Shown here one piece after another: positions 7,575-20,921 of a stretch of DNA of 64,000 nt. How positions within the stretch are numbered: position 1 is the stretch's first letter; the number at the start of each line of letters is the position of its first letter. Under the pieces are notes generated by a model. That model was not told the origin of the DNA. It made no database searches and worked only from the letters and a program-made list of their open reading frames with translations. The DNA comes from an uncultured Selenomonas sp. (GTDB lineage: Bacteria; Bacillota; Negativicutes; Selenomonadales; Selenomonadaceae): positions 1-64,000 of the forward strand of contig CAMVGU010000009.1 in the NCBI GenBank assembly GCA_947167105.1, given 5' to 3'. The position numbers and the translations under genes are program-made.

Positions 7575-9221
7575 ATGAAGAGCACGAAACCAATTTACAC
7601 GATAGGACATCGGAACCCTGATACGGATTCCATCTGCTCAGCCATCGGCTATGCACACTTGAAGCAGGCGCTGGGTGAGAATGTGGTTGCTGCACGGGCA
7701 GGCAAGGTCAATGCAGAGACGAAATATGCACTGGAGCATTTCCGTGTGGAGCAGCCCCTGCTCTTGACGGATCTTTATCCGCGGGTGAAGGATATTACGT
7801 TGGACTGCCAGATTGTGGTCAAGCAGCACGATACCCTGCGTCATCTGGGTGAGGTCATGCGGGAGCATAATCTGAAGTCTGTGCCGGTAACGGACAGCAA
7901 GGGCGTACTGGTGGGCATCGTGACGGTCAGTGACCTGGCAGATCGTTACTTCCAGGAGCTGGGCATGCAGAACCTTGCCAATATGCGCGTGCGTTACCGT
8001 GATATTATCCAGGCCACGGACAGCAAGGTGCTGGTCTCCGGCGAAGAGGGCGAATTCATCAAGGGCAATGTACGCATAGCAGCGGGCAGCCTCAAGACCA
8101 TCAAGAGCATCATCAAGGACAATGATATCGTGCTTATCGGTGACCGTCACGATGAGACCATCATTGATTGCGTGAATCTGGGCATAGCCTGCCTGGTGGT
8201 GACGGGCAATGGTCGCGTGTCGGCGGATGTCATTGAGGCAGCCGAGGAAATGCATGTGTTTGTGCTTTCCACGCCCTATGATACATACACTGTAGCACGC
8301 CTTATCAATCAGTGCGTGCCCATTCGCCGCATCATGCACGACAATCCGGTTTGCTTCAAGCCCCTGGACTTGCTGTCTGATATCAAGGGCACCATGGAGG
8401 AGACGAACTTCCGCAATTACCCGGTGGTAGAGAATGGGCATATCGTGGGCCTGGTGAGCCGCGATCAGTTGATGGTGCCGGAGCGCGAGAGGGTCATCAT
8501 GGTAGACCATAACGAGCGCGGCCAGGCTGTTGAGGGCATCGAGGAAGCTACAATCCTGGAAATCATCGATCATCATCGTCTCGGAGGTATCCAGACCAGC
8601 GAGCCCATACGCACGTATGTGGAGCCTGTGGGTTGCACAGCCACCATTGTAGCGAACATGCACTGGCAGCGTGATGTGGATATTCCGGCCTCGGTTGCGG
8701 GCCTCCTGCTGTCTGCCATCATTTCCGACACGGTACTGTTCAAGAGCCCGACTTGCACGGATTATGACCGCAAGACTGCACAGCGTCTGGCAGAGATTGC
8801 AGATGTGGATCTTCACGAATACGGGCTGGCAATGTTGAAGGCCGGCTCCGGCATCGGTGATATGACGCCGTCGGAAATCGCCAAGAACGATTTGAAGGAG
8901 TTCCGTATCGGCGACTATCGCATTATCGTCAGCCAGATTTCCGTGATGGACGAAAAGGAAGTCATGGAGCTGGAACCGCAGTTGATTGAGGCTATGAGCC
9001 ATATCTGCGACAAGGAAGGCTTTGATATGAGCCTGGTGATGGTAACGAATATACTGGAGGAGGCAACGACGCTTCTTTACAGCGGTTCGCCCAAGACGCT
9101 GATCGGCGAAGCCTTCCATAAGGATGCCAGCGGTACCCACATTTATCTGCCGGGGGTCATGAGCCGCAAGAAGCAGATTATTCCGCCCCTGTCCGAGGCA
9201 GTGAAGCGCATCAAGCAATAA
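7575..9221 (+). CDS. ppaC: Manganese-dependent inorganic pyrophosphatase with CBS and DRTGG domains
   Basis: Hydrolyses pyrophosphate to two phosphates, pulling biosynthetic reactions forward. The 548-aa protein is a family II (DHH) enzyme: N-terminal GHRNPDTDS metal motif, a large insert of two CBS motifs flanking a DRTGG domain (about residues 75-310), then DHN and IDHHRLGG motifs and a C-terminal DHHA2 domain. CBS-containing family II enzymes are regulated by AMP/ADP and, with DRTGG, diadenosine polyphosphates; this control is inferred for this protein. Strong GAGGAGGA ribosome site before ATG. It ends in a clear terminator. Confidence 0.95.
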   Translation: MKSTKPIYTIGHRNPDTDSICSAIGYAHLKQALGENVVAARAGKVNAETKYALEHFRVEQPLLLTDLYPRVKDITLDCQIVVKQHDTLRHLGEVMREHNLKSVPVTDSKGVLVGIVTVSDLADRYFQELGMQNLANMRVRYRDIIQATDSKVLVSGEEGEFIKGNVRIAAGSLKTIKSIIKDNDIVLIGDRHDETIIDCVNLGIACLVVTGNGRVSADVIEAAEEMHVFVLSTPYDTYTVARLINQCVPIRRIMHDNPVCFKPLDLLSDIKGTMEETNFRNYPVVENGHIVGLVSRDQLMVPERERVIMVDHNERGQAVEGIEEATILEIIDHHRLGGIQTSEPIRTYVEPVGCTATIVANMHWQRDVDIPASVAGLLLSAIISDTVLFKSPTCTDYDRKTAQRLAEIADVDLHEYGLAMLKAGSGIGDMTPSEIAKNDLKEFRIGDYRIIVSQISVMDEKEVMELEPQLIEAMSHICDKEGFDMSLVMVTNILEEATTLLYSGSPKTLIGEAFHKDASGTHIYLPGVMSRKKQIIPPLSEAVKRIKQ

Positions 9222-9246
9222 GCAATAGGGATATTTTTGAGAACTA

Positions 9247-9288
9247 TCGGCTCATCCTTTGGGGAAGGGATGAGCCGAAAACTTTTTT
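9247..9288 (+). terminator. Terminator after ppaC
   Basis: An 11-bp stem TCGGCTCATCC/GGATGAGCCGA with a T-tract (TTTTTT) four bases after it. It separates ppaC from pcrA. Confidence 0.85.
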
Positions 9289-9309
9289 GATTGATTATGG
9301 AGGTTGCAT

Positions 9310-13652
<4,343 letters not shown>

Positions 13653-13700
13653 TTCGGGCAGGAAAAAGCTCGTAAGGAAATCACAAGGGATATGAGGTAA

Positions 13701-14963
13701 ATGCAGAATCAAAAGGGGCAGGAGGAAGCCTTGTTCCGGCTGGCCATCAGCCAGGCCCTGCATGAGGCCAGGCAGGGAGGGCCGGGGCAGGCTGGCGGGG
13801 AGGCGGCTTTGGTACGTCTGGTGGATCGGCTGCTGGAACGAGCCGTTGCCTGCCGGGCAAGTGATTTGCACATAGAGCCTGGGGAGCAGGGAGTGCGTCT
13901 CAGGTATCGCTGCGACGGCCTCTTGCGCGAGGATATGCAGCGCCTGCCGGCAGAGCTGGCACCGCTGATTGCTTCACGGCTGAAGGTCATGGCGGGTATG
14001 GATATCGCAAAACGGCAGTTGCCCCAGGACGGGCATATCCGCTATGAGAGCGGCACGCGCAGGATTGATATGCGCGTGTCCTCCCTGCCTGCAGCCGATG
14101 GTGAAGTGTTGGTGCTGCGGCTGATGAATTTGGAGGAGAAGCCCTTGGAGCTTGATGAGCTGGGCTTCACTGCGGAAAATCTGGAGCTGTTCCACAGCTT
14201 TATACGTCGACCTTCGGGCTTGCTGCTGCTGTGTGGCCCCATGAACTCCGGCAAGACGACGACCCTCTATGCGGCGCTGTCGGAGCTGAATGCGCCGGAG
14301 ACCAGCCTGGTAAGCCTGGAAGACCCTATTGAGCGTCGCTTGCCTGGAGTCAGCCAGGTGCAGGTGAATGAGAAGACGGGACTGACCTATGTGTCCGGCC
14401 TCAGAGCCATCCTCAGGCAGGATGCCCAAAAGGTGCTGCTGGGTGAAATCCGTGATGAGGAGACAGCCCAGATGGCCGTGCGCATTGCGCTGACCGGGCA
14501 TCTGGTAATGACTACGTTGCACACGGAGGATGCGACGGCAGCAGTTTTCCGCTTGCTGGAAATGGGAGTGCCCTCCTATTTGCTGGCGGCGACCTTGACC
14601 GGGGTGGTGGCACAGCGACTTGTGCGGCGGATCTGCCCGGCCTGTGCTGCAGAGCATGAAGTAAAGGCAGGTTCAGGGGAGGCAGCACTGCTGGGAGAGT
14701 CATGGCAGCCGGGCATTAGGCTTAAGCATGGCTGCGGCTGTGAGCTTTGCGGAAATACGGGCTATCAGGGGCGCCTGGCACTGCATGAAGTTCTGGGGCT
14801 GACTCCTGCCTTGCGGGAGGCAATCCTGGCACATGCAGACAGGGCCTCCCTGAGGCGGCAGGCAGAAGCCGATGGTCTGCGCTCCCTGTGGCAGGATGGG
14901 CTGGAGAAAGTCATGGCGGGGGAAACCACGCTGTCAGAAATCAGGAGAGTTATTTATGGCTAA
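13701..14963 (+). CDS. GspE/PilB-like secretion or pilus ATPase, short orphan form
   Basis: A 420-aa AAA+-like ATPase of the type II secretion/type IV pilus class. It has the RASDLHIEP start of the N2E-type domain, Walker A GPMNSGKTTT (about residues 179-188), the Asp box, a Walker B reading KVLLGEIRDEET, the His box TGHLVMTTLHTEDA, and a four-Cys zinc site (CPAC ... CELC). The N-terminal MshEN/N1E region of full-length PilB/GspE (about 560 aa) is missing; the first 35 residues look like a low-complexity linker. No pilin, PilC or PilT gene is near. Role could be competence, pilus or protein export. ATG 46 nt after ligA, possibly on the same transcript. Confidence 0.85.
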   Translation: MQNQKGQEEALFRLAISQALHEARQGGPGQAGGEAALVRLVDRLLERAVACRASDLHIEPGEQGVRLRYRCDGLLREDMQRLPAELAPLIASRLKVMAGMDIAKRQLPQDGHIRYESGTRRIDMRVSSLPAADGEVLVLRLMNLEEKPLELDELGFTAENLELFHSFIRRPSGLLLLCGPMNSGKTTTLYAALSELNAPETSLVSLEDPIERRLPGVSQVQVNEKTGLTYVSGLRAILRQDAQKVLLGEIRDEETAQMAVRIALTGHLVMTTLHTEDATAAVFRLLEMGVPSYLLAATLTGVVAQRLVRRICPACAAEHEVKAGSGEAALLGESWQPGIRLKHGCGCELCGNTGYQGRLALHEVLGLTPALREAILAHADRASLRRQAEADGLRSLWQDGLEKVMAGETTLSEIRRVIYG

Positions 14964-14981
14964 AGGATGGCAAGTAGCTGT

Positions 14982-15986
14982 TCAGGTCTGTCCTGCTTTT
15001 TTCAAGGTGATGCTGTCTATTTCCAGGCCGCTGACAGTGAGACAGGTGACGGTCAGCTCCTTGGGGCGGGCGGTGAGAATGAGATAGTTCGGCTCGGTGG
15101 GCTGGGGAGCGGCAGCCAGATCCAGCGGGTCGGAAGGGACGGTGTAGCACTGGTTACCGGCGGGGCCTGACATCAGGCAGAGGGGGCCTTTTTTGCCCGT
15201 GCTCCATCCTTCCAGCGGGCCGCGGCGGCGGTAGGTGTGCATATGGCCTGTCAGGATGAGATCAACGCCGAGTTTCTGCAAGGTCGGCAGAAAGGCACGG
15301 CCCGTATCGGAAAAACTGCCGCTGCTGCCGGAGCCTGGCTGGTATTCATCGTAGGCGAGTATATCCTTGTGCATCAGTACGACTGTCCAGGGCTGCCTCT
15401 TTTGGCGCAGCAAGCGCTTCAGCCAGAGTAGCTGGGCATTCAGCAGCTTGCCTTGCCCAAAAAACTCGTCCAGCTCCAGCATCTGGGTATTAAGCGCGAC
15501 GAATTGCACCGGGGGCTGCTCGAAAGCATAAAAATAACCGTGGAACTGCACGGTGCCATTTTCCGGGAAATTGAAACTGGCCAGATATTTTTTCGGCAGG
15601 CAGTTTTTCCAGTCCTGGCCATAACATTCATGGTTGCCCATTACCGGGCGGAAGGGATGGGCGTCTGCAAAAGGACGGAGCACATTCAGGAATTGCTCCC
15701 ATTGCCAGTCATCCTCGCCATTGTCCGCCAGATCCCCTATGTCAGTGAAGAAGGAGGCCTGGGGGAAGCGCTCCCAGGCAGATGCCAGTGTGTCATGCCA
15801 GGTGCTATAGCTCCCGCCGCATTGGGAGTCGCAGAAGACAAGGGCCTGGAAACCATCTGCAGGCGGCAGGGCAGGCCGGGGACGCGCGGCAGCGAGAGCC
15901 TGCTGCCAGGAGGCTGGCAGATATTGCGTGATGCCAAGCCCCAGCATCAGTTGGACTGTACGCTGCAAGAAGGTTCTGCGGGTCAT
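14982..15986 (-). CDS. Tat-exported metallophosphoesterase
   Basis: A 334-aa calcineurin-like phosphoesterase. Residues 2-8 (TRRTFLQ) match the twin-arginine signal and a hydrophobic stretch ends at about residue 33, so the folded protein is probably exported by Tat. The catalytic blocks are in order: Asp53, GDLAD (84-88), GNHE (117-120), a His in LMHKD and GHMHTYRR. The fold resembles purple acid phosphatases and alkaline phosphatase D-like enzymes; the substrate cannot be told. It is transcribed toward the GspE-like gene with 18 nt between the stops. The MITE sits directly upstream of its start, 38 bp away, and may affect its expression. Confidence 0.85.
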   Translation of the reverse strand: MTRRTFLQRTVQLMLGLGITQYLPASWQQALAAARPRPALPPADGFQALVFCDSQCGGSYSTWHDTLASAWERFPQASFFTDIGDLADNGEDDWQWEQFLNVLRPFADAHPFRPVMGNHECYGQDWKNCLPKKYLASFNFPENGTVQFHGYFYAFEQPPVQFVALNTQMLELDEFFGQGKLLNAQLLWLKRLLRQKRQPWTVVLMHKDILAYDEYQPGSGSSGSFSDTGRAFLPTLQKLGVDLILTGHMHTYRRRGPLEGWSTGKKGPLCLMSGPAGNQCYTVPSDPLDLAAAPQPTEPNYLILTARPKELTVTCLTVSGLEIDSITLKKAGQT

Positions 15987-16023
15987 GGTGATATCCCTTT
16001 CCGAAGTTTATAAGTCTGCTTAG

Positions 16024-16182
16024 GGTGTGTTGATTAATTCACTCAGCCCATCTTCATGGGTCTTGACTGCCCCTGCTGCGTTGACAAATCCTCAGCATAG
16101 CACCACTATGCCTGCGGTTTGTCGCCTTGCATGGACAGCCAATCCCCACAAATCTGGACTAAGCTCATTTAATCAACACGCC
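16024..16182. mobile_element. 159-bp MITE with terminal inverted repeats
   Basis: Ends are GGTGTGTTGATTAA and TTAATCAACACGCC, which are inverted copies with one mismatch. They are flanked by TTAG on the left and CTAG on the right, a near-match to the YTAR target duplications of some IS5-family elements. Inside is a second imperfect inverted repeat (GACAAATCCTCAGCATAG with CTATGCCTGCGGTTTGTC) that would make a long hairpin. It has no coding capacity, so needs a transposase in trans. The right target CTAG contains the TAG stop of the TVP38-like gene. Confidence 0.82.
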
Positions 16183-16923
16183 CTAGCCTTGGGCTGAGTT
16201 GGTATTATCCGGCAAATTTTCGGCGGCTTTGGCCGCCTTTTTTTCGTAGTACCAGGCCCCGGCGATAAGGATGATTGCAACTATGATGACGATGATCATA
16301 CGGGTCGGATCTTCCTGCTGGGTGATGGCATCATGGCCGATGATGGCCTCGATGCCTGTGGAGGGGAATTTGCCGATGAATGAGGCAAGCACATAGTCCG
16401 TCAGCGAAATGGCAGAGAGGGCACCAATGGCGTTCAGGAGGCCCGAGGGGAAATAGGGCACCATGCGAGCAATGAGCATTACAACGAAGCCGCGCTTGCC
16501 GCTGTATTTGTCGAGATTGGAGAGTGTTTTGTTCTTGCGGATGATCTTTTCGGCAGCTTCACGGAAGAAGAAGCGCAGCAGCAGGAAACTGATGGTCACG
16601 CCGACAGTCTCTGCCACGCAGGACAGCACGATGCCGGGTATGATGCCGAAAATCAGCGTGTTTGCCGTGGAAAAGATGATGGCGGGAGGAAAGCCGATGG
16701 CGTTTACGCAGAGTGTCAGCCAAAAACTGAAAAAGATGGCCCAGGAGCCGAAGGACTGGATATAGGCCGCAGTTTCCTGGATGTCTCCGTGGGAAAGCAT
16801 GGCCAGAAGCCGGGGCAGGAAGGTGGGGTCAGCGAGGTGGATGATGGCGAACTGCAGCAGGATAGCCGCTAATGCACCGGCCTTGACCCAGGCCAGGGAA
16901 AATTTTTTACCAGGTGTTTGCAA
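16183..16923 (-). CDS. TVP38/TMEM64 (DedA-like) membrane protein
   Basis: A 246-aa inner-membrane protein with five or six hydrophobic segments and the VTT/SNARE-associated domain, including the FxxARxxPxxPxGLxN-like segment IARMVPYFPSGLLNAIG. Relatives take part in lipid scrambling and envelope maintenance; the exact activity is not known here. TTG at 16923 on the minus strand is chosen because GGGGAGGAG lies 4-5 nt before it; reading on to an ATG nine codons upstream would put the ribosome site inside the gene. The stop codon TAG lies in the target site of the adjacent MITE, so the natural C-terminus might once have been different. Confidence 0.82.
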   Translation of the reverse strand: MQTPGKKFSLAWVKAGALAAILLQFAIIHLADPTFLPRLLAMLSHGDIQETAAYIQSFGSWAIFFSFWLTLCVNAIGFPPAIIFSTANTLIFGIIPGIVLSCVAETVGVTISFLLLRFFFREAAEKIIRKNKTLSNLDKYSGKRGFVVMLIARMVPYFPSGLLNAIGALSAISLTDYVLASFIGKFPSTGIEAIIGHDAITQQEDPTRMIIVIIVAIILIAGAWYYEKKAAKAAENLPDNTNSAQG

Positions 16924-17066
16924 ATTATCTCCTCCCCATATGTATGTCAATTATTCGGATTTTAGCATTTTTCTTTGAGTTTGGGCTGAAAAACTCATGG
17001 GAAGCTGTAAAAAAATCATAGTCTGTGGTAAAATGAGTGAGTGTGTATTCCAAAAGGGTGAGGCAA

Positions 17067-18374
17067 ATGGGCGAGGGAGGCCGTAGGCTGGCAGAAAAGA
17101 TAAGGGGTAAGTGGCCCGGCAGGGCGGAAGTCGCAGCCGGTCTTACATTAGCCCTGACCCTGTCTGCAACTTTGGTAATGGTGCCCCAGTTGCTGTTTCA
17201 GGCAGGAATGGACTTTACGGCAGCCTATACGGCTTGCGTGCTGCTTTCTGTCCTTGGTACAGCCTGGCTGGCATATCGGGGCTTGCCCTTCATAGCGGTT
17301 CCTTCCGTGTCGATTGCTGCCTGGCTCGTATATCTGGTGATTATTTCCAGAGGTTTTGCCTGGCAGCAGGTGCTCGGCCTGGCGGCTTGTGTATCCCTGT
17401 CGGGGGCAGTCCTCTTTGCTTCTCCCTGGGGCGGGCGGTTGCTTGCAGCTTTACCGCAGCCGGTGCGCTGGGCGCTGGTGCCTGCCCTGGGATTGATGCT
17501 GATTTTGCTGGGACTCACCCAGGGACGCATTATCGTGGCCTCACCCTGGTCGGTGACCATGCTGGGGGATTTCCAGGACCCGCTGGCGTATTTTAGTCTG
17601 TCAGGAATCCTGCTGGGGGCACTGCTTTTGGCAATGCGAGTGCGCGGCGCCCTGGCCTGGAGCTGCTTCCTTACGGCGGCTCTGGCGTTCCTTGAAGGCT
17701 TCTGGGTAATACCCCCCGCACCGGTGCTGCTGCCTGAAGGCTTGTGGAAGACGGCGGGGCAGCTTATGCTCATGGGGGCGGCGGTAGAGCTGAAGCCTGC
17801 GGAGTACATAGGTACCGGACTTGCCCTGCTCCTGGCGGCAAGTTCACAGTCGGCAGCGGTGCTGACCGGCATGCAGGCAGGGGCGGAGCAGCGAGTCTTG
17901 CGAAATCTGTCCGCTCTGAGCCTGGGCGGGGCCTTGCTGGGCTGTCTGCCCTTGACGGTTTCGCCTGTGTCTGCTGCCATGCCTGCCCTGGGCGGGCGCA
18001 GGGGGCAGGTGGCTGCAGTGGTTGCTGCTGTATTAGCCGTGCTGCTGTTTTTTGAACCTGTTGTGAAGGAGCTGGCAACATTTCCCGCTTTGGCCGTGCC
18101 TGTGCTGGTGCTGGCGGGGGTGCAACTTCTGAAAGACGGTCTGGCAGGTCTGCCCTGGCGTGACCTGCGGGCAGTGCCGGCCGAGGAGTTCCTGCCGGCC
18201 ACTTGCGTGCTTGTGCTCCTGCCGCTGTCGTGGAATATAACAGCGGGATTGGGCGCCGGTGTGGTTGCCTGGAGTCTTTTGATGGCGGCAGCGGGGCGCG
18301 GGGCAGAGGTTCCCCATTTGACGCGGCTGTTAGCACTGTTTTTTATTGCGTATTTTCTCTTAGGAGATATTTAA
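17067..18374 (+). CDS. Putative NCS2-like nucleobase/xanthine permease
   Basis: A 435-aa membrane protein with about 12 hydrophobic segments, arranged like the uracil/xanthine/uric acid (NCS2) or SulP-type transporters: an early VPQLLFQAG segment, a TM8-like ELKPAEYIG block where NCS2 proteins have a conserved Glu, and a following TVSPVSAA stretch. Similarity is distant and the substrate is not certain. ATG at 17067 is preferred: GGGTGAGG precedes it, while an in-frame GTG at 17037 overlaps a likely -10 box (TAAAAT, 17029-17034). It is divergent from the TVP38-like gene. Codon use is very GC-rich. Confidence 0.6.
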   Translation: MGEGGRRLAEKIRGKWPGRAEVAAGLTLALTLSATLVMVPQLLFQAGMDFTAAYTACVLLSVLGTAWLAYRGLPFIAVPSVSIAAWLVYLVIISRGFAWQQVLGLAACVSLSGAVLFASPWGGRLLAALPQPVRWALVPALGLMLILLGLTQGRIIVASPWSVTMLGDFQDPLAYFSLSGILLGALLLAMRVRGALAWSCFLTAALAFLEGFWVIPPAPVLLPEGLWKTAGQLMLMGAAVELKPAEYIGTGLALLLAASSQSAAVLTGMQAGAEQRVLRNLSALSLGGALLGCLPLTVSPVSAAMPALGGRRGQVAAVVAAVLAVLLFFEPVVKELATFPALAVPVLVLAGVQLLKDGLAGLPWRDLRAVPAEEFLPATCVLVLLPLSWNITAGLGAGVVAWSLLMAAAGRGAEVPHLTRLLALFFIAYFLLGDI

Positions 18375-18419
18375 TTTTATATTCTGAAGTTTATTGGGTG
18401 TTTGTTAGGGAGTGTTTTT

Positions 18420-19226
18420 GTGAGTTTAAGGTTTGATTCAAGGAAAATTGTCGCTTGTGCCGCTCTTGGTGCAGTATTCTTCTCCCTGCCGCTGGCAGGT
18501 GAGGCGCGTCGCATGCATGATCCTCAGATTTCTGCGCGTGTGGAATCGCAGCAGACCCTGCAGGAAGGGCATACCCGTAATTTGACCCGTGAAGCTGCAA
18601 GCCAGCGCAAGCAGGCATCCGCTAAGGGTTCGCTTCAGGAGCGCATCCAGGCGATTCTGCATGAGCAGCCGGCCAAGCCCAAGGAATCGGCCATCGAAGT
18701 GCGGCAGACCCTTTCTGCCGATGATAAAAATATCCTGGGAACGCCGCTGGCCAGCCAGCAGCAGTGCCTGAACTATCTCTTGAGCGTGAATCCGCGCCCC
18801 AATATTACGGTCACGCCGGAGCAGTTGATTTCGTATTACTACGAGGAAGGCGGCCGCGAGGGAGTGCGCCCGGATGTGGCTTTCGCCCAGGCTTTGAAGG
18901 AGACGGGATTCTTCCGTTACGGCGGCGATGTGGTGCCGGAGCAGAATAATTACTGCGGTCTTGGCACCACGGGCGGCGGCGTGAAGGGCGCTTATTTTGC
19001 CTCATCCCAGCAGGGCGTGCGGGCGCATATCCAGCACCTGCTGGCCTATGCTTCAACCAGGAAGCCGGTGGAGCCGGTGGTTGATCCCCGTTATGCCTTG
19101 GTGCGTTCCTCATACGGGAAACGCACGCTGGATACCTGGGAAGATCTGAATGGCCGCTGGGCCGTGCCGGGCTATACCTATGGCCAGAGCATCATGTCGA
19201 TGTTCAAGGATATGCTGCGCTACTGA
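18420..19226 (+). CDS. Secreted glucosaminidase (peptidoglycan hydrolase)
   Basis: A 268-aa protein with an N-terminal signal peptide (basic start, hydrophobic VACAALGAVFF, cleavage near LAGEA), a polar linker of about 100 residues rich in Gln, Glu and Lys, then a glucosaminidase domain (PF01832 type). The domain has the catalytic Glu in FAQALKETGFFRYGG and the QNNYCGLG motif. It should cleave the glycan backbone of peptidoglycan at the cell surface. GTG at 18420 is chosen since AGGGAG lies 7 nt before; a TTG six codons upstream is in frame. No LysM or SH3 wall-binding repeat is visible. Confidence 0.85.
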   Translation: MSLRFDSRKIVACAALGAVFFSLPLAGEARRMHDPQISARVESQQTLQEGHTRNLTREAASQRKQASAKGSLQERIQAILHEQPAKPKESAIEVRQTLSADDKNILGTPLASQQQCLNYLLSVNPRPNITVTPEQLISYYYEEGGREGVRPDVAFAQALKETGFFRYGGDVVPEQNNYCGLGTTGGGVKGAYFASSQQGVRAHIQHLLAYASTRKPVEPVVDPRYALVRSSYGKRTLDTWEDLNGRWAVPGYTYGQSIMSMFKDMLRY

Positions 19227-19256
19227 GATTAAACAGAAAAGGATGAAAAGCCACCT

Positions 19257-20882
19257 ATGATTACTACTAATAACCTGAGCCTGCAGTTCGGCAAGCGTGT
19301 GCTGTATAAGGATGTCAATCTCAAGTTCACGCCGGGCAACTGCTATGGCATTATCGGCGCGAACGGCGCAGGCAAATCGACTTTCCTGAAGCTGCTTTCC
19401 GGCGAGATTGAGCCGACCGGCGGCGTGGTCGAAGTAACGCCGGGTGAACGTCTGTCCGTCCTGCAGCAGGATCATTATGCCTTCGATGAATATGAAGTGT
19501 TGCGCACGGTCATCATGGGCAACAAGCGCCTGGTGGAAATCATGGATGAGAAGGATGCGCTGTATGCAAAGCCTGATTTCTCCGATGAGGATGGCATGAA
19601 AGCCTCCGAGCTGGAAGCCGAGTTTGCGGAGATGAACGGCTGGGACGCTGAGTCTGAGGCTGCGCGCCTGCTCAATGGCCTGGGCATCCCCGAGGAAGAG
19701 CATACCATGCAGATGTCGGAGCTTACGCCCAATGAGAAGGTGCGTGTGCTGCTGGCTCAGGCGCTGTTCGGCAATCCTGACATTCTGCTGCTGGATGAGC
19801 CCACCAACCATTTGGATGTGGAGTCCATCAACTGGCTGGAGGAATTTCTCGGCAATTTTGAGAACACGGTAATTGTGGTTTCCCATGACCGCCATTTCCT
19901 GAACCAGGTCTGCACCTATATCTGTGATGTGGATTTCGGCGAAATCCGCCTGTATGCGGGCAATTATGATTTCTGGTATGAGTCCAGCCAGTTGGCTTTG
20001 CAGATGGCGAAGGATGCGAACAAGAAAAAGGAAGAGAAGATCAAGGAACTGCAGGCATTTATCCAGCGTTTTGCTGCGAATGCGGCCAAGTCCAAGCAGG
20101 CCACTTCCCGCAAAAAGATGCTGGACAAGATCACCCTTGATGATATCAAGCCATCTTCCCGCCGCTATCCGTATATTGCCTTCACCCCTGACCGCGAGGC
20201 GGGGGATCAGCTATTGACTGTCGATGGCATTTCCAAGATGGTGGATGGGGAGCAGGTGCTGAAGAATGTCTCCTTTACCTTGAAGCGCGGCGATAAGGTG
20301 GCTTTTGTCGGGCCGAATTCCCTGGGCAAGACCATGCTGATGAAGATCCTTATGGGCGAGGAGGAGGCTGATGAAGGCACCTTCAAGTGGGGCGTGACTA
20401 CGACCCAGTCTTACCTGCCCTCCGATAACTCCGAGTATTTCGATGAGATTGACCTGAATCTGGTGGACTGGCTGCGCCAGTACAGCAAGGACCCGGATGA
20501 GACTTTCGTGCGCGGCTTTCTGGGACGCATGCTTTTCTCCGGAGAGGAAAGCCAGAAAAAGGCCTCTGTGCTGTCCGGCGGCGAACGCGTGCGTTGCATG
20601 CTTTCCCGCATGATGCTCTCCGGTGCCAATGTGCTGCTCTTAGACGAGCCCACCAACCATCTGGATCTGGAATCCATTACGGCGCTGAATAACGGGCTGA
20701 TAGACTTCAAGGGCACCATGCTTTTTGTGTCCCATGACCATCAGTTCGTGCAGACCATTGCGAACCGTATCATCGACCTCACGCCCAATGGTGTCATTGA
20801 CCGTGTGGCCACTTATGACGAGTTCCTCGCCAACGAGACGGTTAAGGCTCAGATTGCTGAGAAATACGGCAAGAAGAAATGA
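19257..20882 (+). CDS. ABC-F ATPase, YbiT-like
   Basis: A 541-aa soluble protein with two ATP-binding domains and a charged linker (KKKEEKIKELQAFIQRF), no membrane segments; ABC-F proteins act on the ribosome E site. Linker and flanks closely resemble E. coli YbiT (SANASKSRQATSR-like FAANAAKSKQATSR). Walker A1 is GANGAGKS (residues 34-41). Two substitutions stand out: the first signature is LTPNE (about 159-163) instead of LSGGE, and the second Walker A is GPNSLGKT (about 352-359) with Ser for Gly. The second signature LSGGE is intact and both Walker B motifs LLLDEPTNHLD are present. Role in translation is inferred from family; resistance is not indicated. Confidence 0.93.
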   Translation: MITTNNLSLQFGKRVLYKDVNLKFTPGNCYGIIGANGAGKSTFLKLLSGEIEPTGGVVEVTPGERLSVLQQDHYAFDEYEVLRTVIMGNKRLVEIMDEKDALYAKPDFSDEDGMKASELEAEFAEMNGWDAESEAARLLNGLGIPEEEHTMQMSELTPNEKVRVLLAQALFGNPDILLLDEPTNHLDVESINWLEEFLGNFENTVIVVSHDRHFLNQVCTYICDVDFGEIRLYAGNYDFWYESSQLALQMAKDANKKKEEKIKELQAFIQRFAANAAKSKQATSRKKMLDKITLDDIKPSSRRYPYIAFTPDREAGDQLLTVDGISKMVDGEQVLKNVSFTLKRGDKVAFVGPNSLGKTMLMKILMGEEEADEGTFKWGVTTTQSYLPSDNSEYFDEIDLNLVDWLRQYSKDPDETFVRGFLGRMLFSGEESQKKASVLSGGERVRCMLSRMMLSGANVLLLDEPTNHLDLESITALNNGLIDFKGTMLFVSHDHQFVQTIANRIIDLTPNGVIDRVATYDEFLANETVKAQIAEKYGKKK

Positions 20883-20921
20883 AATTTATTTATGGACAGT
20901 TCCTTGTAATGGGGTGCTCTG

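Noticed and set aside
17037-17066. Longer GTG start for the NCS2-like permease
   Set aside because: The GTG would lie only a few bases after the likely -10 box and has no ribosome site; the ATG at 17067 has one.
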